Shown here: one piece after another, positions 24,897-34,400 of the stretch
Numbering within the stretch: the stretch's first letter is position 1
How the letters are laid out: each line of letters opens with the position of its first letter
Assembly (NCBI GenBank): GCA_016218065.1
Contig: JACRFA010000018.1
Coordinates: 1-49,026, forward strand
Length of the DNA stretch: 49,026 nt
Direction of reading: 5' to 3'
Source of the DNA: Ignavibacteriota bacterium
GTDB lineage: Bacteria; Bacteroidota; Ignavibacteria; UBA10030; UBA6906
Notes under the pieces: generated by a model
What the model saw: only the letters and a program-made list of their open reading frames with translations
What the model was told of the DNA's origin: nothing
Database searches by the model: none
Position numbers and translations under genes: made by a program

Positions 24897-26248
24897 TTTT
24901 TGGGTGTGCGAAGAACCTGGCCTGGATTGTCAAGCAGCGTACGAACTTTCTTTCTTCCCTCTCTGCTTGTTTGTTGAATGTCGTCCAGCACTTCTTCTGC
25001 ACGGATGAGCGTCAGATTCATGCGGAGCAGCAACTCGGGTACTCCTGCCAGAAGAACTGAATCAACGTGTGTCGGCAGAGCATTGATCCTTTCTACCGCC
25101 TCCGGACTTTTGAAGAGCAGTCGTGTTGCCAATCCATTGCCGCCATCTTCTTCGAGAACTGCGCGGGCGCTCGATGTTGCCGCGCGCAAATCTCCGATCA
25201 TGTCGTTCATCTCTGCCAAGGTGTTCCGTTCCAGCAAGAAGCGCGACAGCATTCCGTTCCCCTCTTCCTTCGAACTAACTGAGGAAACGTTCCGCAGAAG
25301 TTCGTTGATGTCGGCAACTGCACGCTCGTAGCGGTTTGCCGGCGACGCGTTGATTTTGGATCGCGAGAACAAGAATGCCCCTGCGTTTTCCACTAAACCC
25401 TGGACATCCAGATCCAATTGTGGCGCAAATTCTTTGACGCTGGATCGTCGATGCTCAATCAACGACACGGTTGAGTATGACGGCAGCAGTTGAATCGATG
25501 GCTTGGCAATTCCAAACAACGTCGCAACACGCACTTCCGAGCCGTAGCCCGTCAGATGCGCAAACGTCGGGCGCAACGAATCAGGGAACCCGCCTGCACT
25601 CACGACTTCATTGCTGTCCACTTCCACACGAATGCGTGTGAACGATTCGATGTCGCGCCACTCCAACTTCATCCCGCCAAATCCAACAACATCTCCGTCG
25701 CGCAGAAAAGCCGACTCGCCAGCTCTGAGCGTAACCTGCTCATCGTTGATCATGAGCACGCCTGACTGCGCTTCGGGCGTCAGGAGCCAAGCGCCTCGTT
25801 GTGCTCTGGAGAGTTGGAATGTTGTCGGTGCATGACGCAGAACTGCTTGCGTGAGCGACATGAGAGTGAGTGTCGTCTTTCCGTTGTCGAATATGATTGA
25901 ATCGGGCGGGAAGAGAGTCGCAACTTCCGATCGCACAACAAGTCCCGGCTGCACAACGCGAAGTTGCAGACCGAGCAGTGCTGGCCGAATCTCGCGTATC
26001 GTTCCTACTTTCACACGATGCAAAAGCACTTGCGTCCGTTCATCGACGTCCACGTTGCCCGGATAGTACACGACAAACGCCGGCTTCGTTTCATCCGACA
26101 TCGTTCTGCACACGAACGGAATCACCGCAAAGACAATCGCAATGAACGCGCCGAGCACAGCAACTCCCCCGACAACATTCTTCCAATCGATTTCGTCTTT
26201 GACCTGAACGGGTGTTTCGGGAGGTATGACCGAAGAGTGCGATGCCAT
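24893..26248 (-). CDS. MlaD/Mce-family lipid-binding protein
   Basis: 451 residues. One N-terminal transmembrane helix (about 27-48, VVGGVAVLGAFIAIVFAVIP) anchors it in the inner membrane. It is followed by an MCE-like domain (VYYPGNVDVDERTQVLLHRVKVGTI) and a long helical C-terminal region (about 280-440) with heptad-like leucines, as in MCE proteins that form hexameric rings with a helical tunnel. Between them, residues about 155-215 form an extra beta-rich segment (SAFLRDGDVVGFGGMKLEW) that loosely resembles an FHA or similar beta-sandwich. That assignment is tentative. The gene starts one base from the stop of the permease gene. No MlaF-type ATPase is adjacent, so it must be shared from elsewhere. 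Confidence 0.78.
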   Translation of the reverse strand: MASHSSVIPPETPVQVKDEIDWKNVVGGVAVLGAFIAIVFAVIPFVCRTMSDETKPAFVVYYPGNVDVDERTQVLLHRVKVGTIREIRPALLGLQLRVVQPGLVVRSEVATLFPPDSIIFDNGKTTLTLMSLTQAVLRHAPTTFQLSRAQRGAWLLTPEAQSGVLMINDEQVTLRAGESAFLRDGDVVGFGGMKLEWRDIESFTRIRVEVDSNEVVSAGGFPDSLRPTFAHLTGYGSEVRVATLFGIAKPSIQLLPSYSTVSLIEHRRSSVKEFAPQLDLDVQGLVENAGAFLFSRSKINASPANRYERAVADINELLRNVSSVSSKEEGNGMLSRFLLERNTLAEMNDMIGDLRAATSSARAVLEEDGGNGLATRLLFKSPEAVERINALPTHVDSVLLAGVPELLLRMNLTLIRAEEVLDDIQQTSREGRKKVRTLLDNPGQVLRTPKK

Positions 26249-26249
26249 C

Positions 26250-27053
26250 TCATATCTCCTTCCACAATAGAATCGTCAGCACAACGCACATCGTGATGGA
26301 CGTGACGCTGCTTTCCCACACGGCGTAGTGGAGATCATACGTTTCCTCGCGTCTGGAGATGAAACGCTCGGCGGCTTGAATCCCAAATGCGCAGGCAGTG
26401 TACGCGACGATAGCGCCATAGAGAATCGACTTCCACAGTCCTGAAACAACGGCTTGAGAAAATGTCTCGTTGGAGAGAAAGTCCTGAATATCCGCCGGAG
26501 AAAATGAAATCTGATTGCCGCCCGAAAAGTAACCCGTGCCGACACAGGCAACAAGAATAAGAAAGAACGCTCCTGAGGTGATCACCGTCGCGACAATTTG
26601 CGGCAACACTTCCAACTCAATGGCATGCGCTCCGAATGTCAGGGTCTCCGTCGAGCCGCGTGTTGCTGACGACGCAAACTTTGCGGCGATGGTTGCGCCG
26701 GTACGCGCAGTGAGAACAAGCGCGAGCAAAAGCGGCAACACATCGCGCAACACAACGGGCATGATGACTGCTTCAAAATGCGGACGCAATATTTCGCCAA
26801 GCGCCGCCGTCACAACTCCCAATCCAAATCCAGCAAACGCGCCGACGCCCACAATTACAACAATGCCGCGCATAAACGCTTTGACTGTCTGCCGCATGCT
26901 TTTGCTGAGAACCTGGAGCCGCTTCGGCGTGACCAATCGCGAAATCGCGAGCAACGTTGCTTCGCCGAATCGCACCGAAAACGTCAGCAGACTCAGCGGA
27001 TTCTCGATCCAGACATGCCCGACACGGGCGAAATATCGAAGCACTCCGTTCAT
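26250..27053 (-). CDS. MlaE-type permease of an MCE lipid ABC transporter
   Basis: 267 residues with about five or six hydrophobic helices. The motif LTARTGATIAAKFASSATRGSTETL matches the conserved cytoplasmic coupling region of MlaE permeases (R-x-G-x-x-x-A-E-L-G-x-M-x-x-x-E-Q in Proteobacteria), though the usual GTM-x-x-x-EQ is altered. The N-terminal amphipathic helix is followed by a long membrane hairpin (VKAFMRGIVVIVGVGAFAG). Two bases separate it from the phosphoesterase stop upstream and one base from mce downstream, so the three are in one transcript. It would drive lipid movement with an ATPase not encoded in this operon. Confidence 0.82.
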   Translation of the reverse strand: MNGVLRYFARVGHVWIENPLSLLTFSVRFGEATLLAISRLVTPKRLQVLSKSMRQTVKAFMRGIVVIVGVGAFAGFGLGVVTAALGEILRPHFEAVIMPVVLRDVLPLLLALVLTARTGATIAAKFASSATRGSTETLTFGAHAIELEVLPQIVATVITSGAFFLILVACVGTGYFSGGNQISFSPADIQDFLSNETFSQAVVSGLWKSILYGAIVAYTACAFGIQAAERFISRREETYDLHYAVWESSVTSITMCVVLTILLWKEI

Positions 27054-27055
27054 GG

Positions 27056-28600
27056 TCAGATCGTTATACGTTCGACAAGTGAGAGCGGCTCCATGCGTTC
27101 GGCGTCGTCATTCCATCGCTGCAACGATGTCGGTTGAAGCCGCCCGCGCTCATCAGGCGCTAGCCGGAGAAATGTGTATGTCTTGTCATGACGTATCTCC
27201 GCGCTCGATGCTTCGAGAATCGGAATCCATGTGCCGGTGTTGAAGTACCAGCGCCCGTTCTCTTCCAACTGTTCCGGATTGTGTGTGTGCCCGAACGTGA
27301 CAATCCTATACTCCGAATGGTTCATGAGAAGCGATTTCGCATCTTCGGCGAGGGAGTTTGGTTCACGCAATCGGAACCACGCCACAAAGCGCCCAAGCCA
27401 GTACGAAACAATTCCTGAGCCGACGATGCCGCCGAGATCTCTCAACACGCCGATCCCCTGTCGCAACACGAACCCCGACACCGGCGTTCCCGCTGTCGAT
27501 GTCTCTGACGAAGAACTGCTCAGCAGCGGACTCACGATGTCGAACAGTTGGATCGCGACAACGAGAACCGGTACGCCAATCGCAAGAACAAACAGCGCGG
27601 GCATGCCGAACATGAACGCGAAGTATCGCTTCCTGATCATCTTCAATCCGAACGGAAGATGATAGAAGAGAAGCTTCAGCGCGAGCGGAAAATGTTCCCG
27701 CACGAGAAACGAGAGCATGCTCTGCTGCGGACGGACATTGTCGATGTAGGGATAGGAAAGCTCGATCTTGTTGATGAGATAACGATTGAAAAACGAGCCG
27801 AACGGAATATTCAACTCACTCCGTTTCTTGAGCAGAATGGCGCCCACGACACTGGAGAACTTGTCGAAGCAATGTCCGTGCTCGACGTAACAGTCGCCGT
27901 CGATCAACAATGATTTGTCAACGAACGTCACCGCGGGTAAGACGACTTCCGCCAGAATCTGTTCGACCGGCAATGCGCGGGACTCGGCAATGTGTTCGGC
28001 AAGAACGAGGCGCAGGTAATTCCGCACCAGCAGCCAATACCATTCGAGATCATGATTTCCTTTCGTGATGATCAGAGAATGGCCTGAATCAATCCACTTC
28101 GCAAGCGACTGAAAGATTTCAGGATGCCCGGCAACTGAAGCCGAGAGTTTCCACACCGACTTGTAATCATCGGTCTTCAGTCCGTATTCAATCTCCTTTT
28201 TAGAAACACTCGCACGCAGCTCGTCGATAGTCTTGTTCACGCCAAGGCTGGAAAGAATGTGTTGCCACGCCAGTAACTCCGCTTCACTCGCAGGGACGCG
28301 GACAATGCGGATGAAGTCGATGAAGTCCCCGTTGATGATCAGCAGTGCCTTCTTCTTCGGCTCTTTCAACAAACCGATTTCAACAAAACGCCTGAAAGAT
28401 GCATCGGCAAGAAAATTCTCCGTCCCGCTGAACACGCCATCCTTCCGCTTCCCTGCCGCAATATGCAGATCGCTGATGACAATAACTTCTCTGCCGTGAG
28501 AACTGATCGTCACCGGGTCGCTCGATGAATCTGCGTAAGCAGATGCGGCGCCGCTGCTCTCGCAGTTGAGAAGTATTATCGCTGCTGTTTCGGTATTCAT
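27056..28600 (-). CDS. Membrane-associated calcineurin-like metallophosphoesterase
   Basis: 514 residues. All metal-binding motifs are present in order: SDLHI (D and H), GDFID, GNHDLEW, EHGH and GHTH near the C terminus, with the expected YFNTGTW after it. Two hydrophobic segments (about 318-340, FMFGMPALFVLAIGVPVLVV, and about 378-405) interrupt the phosphatase fold and would tether it to a membrane. LpxH-type UDP-diacylglucosamine hydrolases share this motif order, and a lipid phosphodiester substrate would suit its place beside MCE lipid-transport genes, but that is inference. Spacing is 18 bases after the cytochrome gene and 2 before mlaE. Confidence 0.8.
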   Translation of the reverse strand: MNTETAAIILLNCESSGAASAYADSSSDPVTISSHGREVIVISDLHIAAGKRKDGVFSGTENFLADASFRRFVEIGLLKEPKKKALLIINGDFIDFIRIVRVPASEAELLAWQHILSSLGVNKTIDELRASVSKKEIEYGLKTDDYKSVWKLSASVAGHPEIFQSLAKWIDSGHSLIITKGNHDLEWYWLLVRNYLRLVLAEHIAESRALPVEQILAEVVLPAVTFVDKSLLIDGDCYVEHGHCFDKFSSVVGAILLKKRSELNIPFGSFFNRYLINKIELSYPYIDNVRPQQSMLSFLVREHFPLALKLLFYHLPFGLKMIRKRYFAFMFGMPALFVLAIGVPVLVVAIQLFDIVSPLLSSSSSETSTAGTPVSGFVLRQGIGVLRDLGGIVGSGIVSYWLGRFVAWFRLREPNSLAEDAKSLLMNHSEYRIVTFGHTHNPEQLEENGRWYFNTGTWIPILEASSAEIRHDKTYTFLRLAPDERGRLQPTSLQRWNDDAERMEPLSLVERITI

Positions 28601-28618
28601 GGGATAATTGAGATGTAT

Positions 28619-30934
28619 TCACTTCCCCGGTTCGTCATCGAGCGCGAGCAAGAACGCGACAAGCGCTGAGATTTCCTCGCCGCCCGGCGTATCGTCAATC
28701 CAGTACTCGTGCCCGATGCCTTCAATCTGCAACGAGGTAATAGCGACTTTCCGTGACGAGCCGGGAACAGGATAGATCTTCTGTTGATTCGCGGTGATGA
28801 CTTTCGCCCGCTCATCCTGCAACAGCAGCGCCTGCAAACTCAATGCTGCGTTTGCGCGAAGATACGTTTCCGTTTCCGCTTCGCGTCGGGTAAGAATTTG
28901 CGCCACACCATACATCTTGTCGTTGTCAGGTCGCTTCAAGAGCGCAATCAGATCATCTCTTTCGCCGCCGGCTTCGGGCTTCAATGCAACCGCAACGCCG
29001 CCATCATGCAAATACGGCGCAGAACCCCAGAGGTACCGGAGCGTTGATGTTTTGTAGCCGGGCTTCTTTCCGCCAAAAATATTCGAGACGAAGCCCGCGA
29101 ATCCGCCGACCGTTGCTTTGCCCGAACCCGGTTGGTACGGAGGCGCGAGCGCCTGCAGAAGTTCAGTCGCTTTTGTTCGTGCAATGTTCGTCCCAATTTC
29201 TTCCCTCGGCACAATTCTATTGTCGGTCAGTATCGGTCCCGCATGACAATCGGCGCAACCATTACTCTTGAAGACTTCATACCCTTTCTCGATCAAGCCA
29301 CGCGTACGCGCATTCGAGAGGAGCGCAGTCCGGTTCGGAGGCGGCTGCACCCAGTCGAGCATCACACTCACGGCCTCCGTGACGAACTCATCTTTGCTCA
29401 GTCCGTAGCGCTGCTCAAGATCATCGAGGTTGTATGCAGTTCTGTAGAGAGGCGGCGTGACCACTCGAGTACCAAGCAGTCCGACCAACGGACCGCGCTG
29501 CTTTCCATCATCACCAAAATCACCGGGCGATCGGAGCCGATGAGCATTGCCCGGACGATCCACAATCTCATCCGGAATCGCGCCGGGAACGCCTTTGATC
29601 AACACCATCGCTTCGGGATCGAGCAAACCCGGAACTCCATCCGATACGCCCAGGATGTCATCAACAAGTTTCTTCCGCATGCTGCCGTTATGCATCACCG
29701 CGGGCGAACGCGAAACAACAATGTCGGCGTACTCTGCGGCCGAGAGCGCGGAGTACAAGCCTTGTTCTTCCCAGAAGATGATCTTCGCGGTTTTGCCTCC
29801 GCGATCATTACAGAGCGCGACGAGCTGCGTAAGATCGAGTCCCGTCGTCCATACATTATTGTTGCGGTCCGACGCATTCAGCATGACGCCATCGATGTTG
29901 AATGGCCAGTTGAGATGAGTGAACAACGAAGGAAACTGCAACGGATTGTGCAATCCATCGGGAGTGTCGTCGGCGAATCCCCGCGGCATCATCACAAGTC
30001 CGCGGTTCACTTCCTTTGCGATCGTGTCGGGGTTGGTTTTATACGTCTTGAGAATCCGCTGCGCCCACTCTCTTGCGGCGCTCGGCCTTGATTGTTCGGG
30101 AATGCCGGAGTTTTCGAATCCCGCAATATCGTTCGCCGACAGCGCGAAAATCCAACCGAGATGCACATCCTGATTGCCGATTGCCCACGCGTGCTGCGGT
30201 TTGTACGGACTTCCTTCCGTCGGCTCGCTCAGCTTTGCAGACTTGAGGTCGGGCTTGCCATCCCAATCGACATCGAGAGAGTAGTGACACAATGCGCAAC
30301 TCACGCCGAGACGAAATTTTTCTCTCCCCGCAAACGGACCAATGCCTTGAGGGATGTTCGAGAACTTTGCGGGATTGATGACGTAGGGCAACGACTTCTC
30401 GCTGGAGGAGACGTGGACCGGAACTATTCCAAGCGGCAGCGGCGAGCCGGCTTCCACGTCTAGACCCGTATGAAGTTTTTCGGGAACTGGAATGGTTGAG
30501 CTAAGAAACGTATTGGGAGGAAACGAGAGAACAAGATCGCTCGTGTACGCGTCGCCGTTGCCGAGAAACAGATTGCCGCGAACGCCGTCGAGCGCGTCAA
30601 GAGCTTGCAGAAACACCTGGAGTACGGAAAGATTCTGAACAACGTTTCCCTTTCTCACCTGCACGGTTCCGTTCATCAAACCAACAATGTCCGTGAAGAC
30701 TCGCTCGTTGCCGAATGTTTCCGCTCTGAACCATTGCTCGCCGAGAGAGATCATCTGGCGGTGCACGCTTTCGGGAATCGTGTCGCGATACACCGGACGC
30801 GACGCTCGTTCAGGTGGAGAGTTCAGTACATCGTAATCACCCCAATCGCGTCCCGAGGGTTGGCCGCAGCCTCGATAGATCGCCGATGCCAGAACTATGA
30901 GAAGCGAGAGAAAGAGAATCCGCACAACCACCAT
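28619..30934 (-). CDS. Exported two-heme cytochrome c
   Basis: 771 residues. Start fixed by AGGAGGCAGC before the ATG. A signal peptide or uncleaved anchor (MVVVRILFLSLLIVLASAIY) precedes a cysteine at 23, but the preceding residues (YRG) do not make a good lipobox. Two c-type heme sites are clear: CALCH at 213-217 and CADCH at 560-564. Between them is a large conserved-looking region without further cysteine-heme motifs, and no third heme site was found. Size and heme spacing loosely recall the RoxA/MauG-type diheme proteins, but I cannot confirm this. It likely takes electrons from the GMC flavoprotein encoded two genes upstream, or itself acts as an oxygenase or peroxidase. Confidence 0.8.
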   Translation of the reverse strand: MVVVRILFLSLLIVLASAIYRGCGQPSGRDWGDYDVLNSPPERASRPVYRDTIPESVHRQMISLGEQWFRAETFGNERVFTDIVGLMNGTVQVRKGNVVQNLSVLQVFLQALDALDGVRGNLFLGNGDAYTSDLVLSFPPNTFLSSTIPVPEKLHTGLDVEAGSPLPLGIVPVHVSSSEKSLPYVINPAKFSNIPQGIGPFAGREKFRLGVSCALCHYSLDVDWDGKPDLKSAKLSEPTEGSPYKPQHAWAIGNQDVHLGWIFALSANDIAGFENSGIPEQSRPSAAREWAQRILKTYKTNPDTIAKEVNRGLVMMPRGFADDTPDGLHNPLQFPSLFTHLNWPFNIDGVMLNASDRNNNVWTTGLDLTQLVALCNDRGGKTAKIIFWEEQGLYSALSAAEYADIVVSRSPAVMHNGSMRKKLVDDILGVSDGVPGLLDPEAMVLIKGVPGAIPDEIVDRPGNAHRLRSPGDFGDDGKQRGPLVGLLGTRVVTPPLYRTAYNLDDLEQRYGLSKDEFVTEAVSVMLDWVQPPPNRTALLSNARTRGLIEKGYEVFKSNGCADCHAGPILTDNRIVPREEIGTNIARTKATELLQALAPPYQPGSGKATVGGFAGFVSNIFGGKKPGYKTSTLRYLWGSAPYLHDGGVAVALKPEAGGERDDLIALLKRPDNDKMYGVAQILTRREAETETYLRANAALSLQALLLQDERAKVITANQQKIYPVPGSSRKVAITSLQIEGIGHEYWIDDTPGGEEISALVAFLLALDDEPGK

Positions 30935-30950
30935 GCTGCCTCCTGCACGT

Positions 30951-31364
30951 TCACTGCACTTTGGGTTTCTTGATCATGCCGATGAACATCGTCACGAAAC
31001 CGATGCCGATGAGCACGCCGCCAATCGGCACGAGAATGAACTCTTTGCCGGCGGATGTTGCGCCGCTTTGAATCACGCCGAGAATAAATCCTCCGGGCAA
31101 CAGCAGAACTCCCGTAACAAAAATAATCGCCGCCCACTTTCGGACTTGTTCCGAGAGATTTACCTTGTCGAGGTAGAGGCCGAACAAAAGTGTCACGATT
31201 CCCAGACCCGCAGCGTGTGCGTGTCCCATCGGAATGAGATGCTGCCGAATCGGACTCTCCGTCCAGAACGGATTTTGCGTGATGATCAGATACGACATTC
31301 CTCCGCCGCTCACAAGAAGCACCGACAACAATCCCCAGCCAAGAATTTGACAAAAGCGTTGCAT
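30951..31364 (-). CDS. Small four-helix membrane protein
   Basis: 137 residues with four hydrophobic helices (about 8-28, 50-66, 77-100 and 110-131). A GHAHAAGLG motif at the start of helix two contains two histidines that could ligate heme, as in many small respiratory membrane proteins. I do not recognise the family. It starts with ATG after AAAGGAACGAACAGC and sits 16 bases before the cytochrome c start and 58 bases after the GMC fusion stop. A role as membrane electron carrier or assembly partner for those two proteins is plausible but unproven. Confidence 0.6.
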   Translation of the reverse strand: MQRFCQILGWGLLSVLLVSGGGMSYLIITQNPFWTESPIRQHLIPMGHAHAAGLGIVTLLFGLYLDKVNLSEQVRKWAAIIFVTGVLLLPGGFILGVIQSGATSAGKEFILVPIGGVLIGIGFVTMFIGMIKKPKVQ

Positions 31365-31422
31365 GCTGTTCGTTCCTTTCTCACAATTAACTTTGACTAG
31401 TGACCGCCTGCCTGCTTAATCG

Positions 31423-34400
31423 CTATTCCCCCGCCGCAATCCGCTCGCTCGCGAGCGACGCCAGCGCCATGATCGTCCACTGCGGATTGACGCGAATGCC
31501 GCGCGGGAAGACGCTCGCGTCACAAACATAGACGTTCGCACAATCCCTCACACGAAAATCAAGCTCAACAACACGCTCGGCAATGGAATCGCTCGCCATC
31601 ATATTCCCACCTTGCGGATGAGCTGTCACAAAATTGAAGAAGCGTTTCTCGACGAAAATCTTTTCCATCATCCGCACAACGTCTCCGATATTTTTGTCGA
31701 GATGGAGACGAAGGACAGGATGCGTGGGAAGGAGAATCTCTTTTGCGCCAGATGCTTGCGCGATCTGTATGATCGTGATGAGTGATTTTCTCATGCGATT
31801 CAAGTCGGACGCGGTCGGCGACCACTGAATCGCACGCCCGAACAAGACATCGCGTTCACGCGACACCGATCCCGCCGGATCGCTTCCAACCAGAGCCGTG
31901 AAGTTTACAGCTCTCGGATAAGCACTCATGAGCTGCGCATGGTGTTCGAAATATTGGGGGAAGGAAATCGCGTACGAGCCGGGCGGAAAAAACGTCGTCT
32001 CGAAAACAGCCTCCTGCGATTCGGGCCGCGCGTACATCGCCATCTGCAATCCGTCGAACGCATTGACCGGCTCATCGAAGATGACAACAGGAGGAACGGC
32101 ATAATTGCACGAGAGTCCCTGACCGACTCCGCTTCCGCCGAGTTCGCTTCTCATCAGAAAGCGACTGCTAGCAATCGCGCCCGCCGCGACAATCACTGCT
32201 TTGCGGACCTTGATTCTGGCAAAGCCGCCGTTCTCCGTGCGAACGATGACCGACTTCGCCTTCTGTGTGCCGCCATTCTTCTCCACTTCGCACCGCACAG
32301 CGCTCACGGATGAAACTATGGACACACCGTGCGAGATTGCCCAGGGAATGTACGTCTCGAGAACGGAAAGCTTTCGCATGTACTTGCAGCCGCAGTTGCA
32401 GAGACCGCAGCCCGTACAATTGAGGAAGTTTCCGCTGTTCCGTTGCGCAGGCTGAAGGGGACCGAGTCCCTCAAGCACATCGTTGTATCTCTTCACTCCT
32501 TCGGTGAAGAGCTGCTCGACACGAGCATTCACCGCGTTGTCGGCAACGACGCCGATGTTGATTTCATCTGCGACGCGTTGGTAATGCGGCCCGAGATCGT
32601 CTGCATCGAAGCCAAATGCGCCCCACTCTCCCCGTGCAATCTCCGGCATCTGAAAGCAGACCGCGTTGTTGATCACTGTCGTTCCGCCAACGCATTCTCC
32701 CTGAAGAACCGTAAAGTCGAAGCTGCGCGAGACTTGCAGGCCGCCATCGGTGTAGAGCGTGCGGAAGACCTTCATCTCATCATCGGAAAAATCCCGCTGA
32801 GGGCTGTAGTAGCCTCCGCGTTCGAGAACGCAGATGGAGTCCTTGTTTCCTTTGGCGAGTCCAAGGCGATACGCAAGCAATCCGCCTGCCGCGCCGGAGC
32901 CAATGATGCAATAGTCGACCTCCGATGGAATGCGCGATGCGCTTTGAACAGCAGTCGTGCGCGGCGAGAGGAGCCGCTCGCCGTTACGATTGCTGGGGCG
33001 CGTTCCGCCCGTCGGGCCGTCGGGAAGTGGCGCAGCGTCAACTCCAAGCGGCGGACGGCTGGCAGCCATCTCGCCCTGCAAGCGCTCCCGCGCATCCGGC
33101 TCAACGTATCCTACCTGGCGCCACGAGCGTTGAGTTGTGAAGTACGACAGCGTCACCAACGCATGACAAATGTCCCCTATCTGATAGAGAAACTCAGCGA
33201 GCGCGGGAAGCGCAGCCTTCACACGCTCATGCCGCGCACGAAGCATGTAGCGCCGCAGCATCCATCGTTGCTCGTCGCGCGACATCACCGAAAACGCAGG
33301 ACGCAGAAACAGAAGCACAGGGAAAACATGTTCGACCAACCAGAACGGAAAGGCCAGAAGTCCGCGGCGGCGTCCTCTGATCCCAACAATGTACTCGTCA
33401 ATGCGTCGCACAACTTCCTTCGCAGACAACTCAGGCGCTTGCGAAGACTCGCGGAGCGCTTGATGAAGAGCGACGACGCATTCAGCCGAGCCGGGCTTGA
33501 GCGCTGTGATCTGTAGATCGACATGGTACTGAAGCCTCCGCAGCGCGAGCAACAACGCAAGTCCGCCGCCATCAACAATCAGATGATTCACCATGAACCA
33601 CGGCAGAGTCACCGGAACGCCATTTCGGCTGAAGAGAACGGTGCTGCCTTGCAGTCCGTAGATGATCGTGGCGAGAAGGCTGAACGAAAACGCGATGACG
33701 AGCGTCGGCGCCATGTAGCGCCGCATGTCGTCGCGCTTGTACAGAAACCAGCCGAACGCCGCCAACGTGCCGTACTTGGTGAGACTGTTGCTGACCAGCG
33801 GATCAGGTCCGCCGAAGACAGCGCCAAGTCCCGACTCCGGCGCGCCGGCAATTCTAAAATACAGAATCGCGGCTGTGAAGAATGAAAAGAGAGAGGCAAA
33901 GGCAAGAAAGTATAATCGATAGAACGAAGAAGCGGGCGAACGAACTTCCGCATCGACAGTCTCCTCCAGACTCCGGTCTTGTGAAGGCGCGATGAGATAG
34001 TACACGAGAACGACAAGCAGCGCGCCATCACCAATTACACTCGAGAGAAGGAAACTCTGCTCATCGGGAAACAGAGGATTGACGGGATACGCAAAGTACA
34101 ACCCGAGAGATGCGCCCACGGAAATCAGATGCCCGATAGTCAGAAGGAGCGCCGCTTCGCGCCTGACCCCCGCATTGAACGCCGCAAGGTTCGCGAGCGA
34201 CACCATCAGCGTGATCTTCATGATCGTGTTGATCGTCTCCGGCGGATTGATGAAGAACATTCCGACGACAGGCAGATCTCTTCCGTTCACCATCAACCCG
34301 ATCAGCATGTACACGAAGTAGGTTCCGTACGCGAAGAAGATGAACCGCATGAAGTAGAAGCCGAAGTCACGTCGGGGCTTCATCGTGTTCACGCCAACGA

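Noticed and set aside
32329-33516. 395-codon plus-strand frame inside the GMC fusion gene
   Set aside because: It is antisense to a protein with strong GMC motifs and shows arginine- and alanine-rich composition typical of shadow frames.
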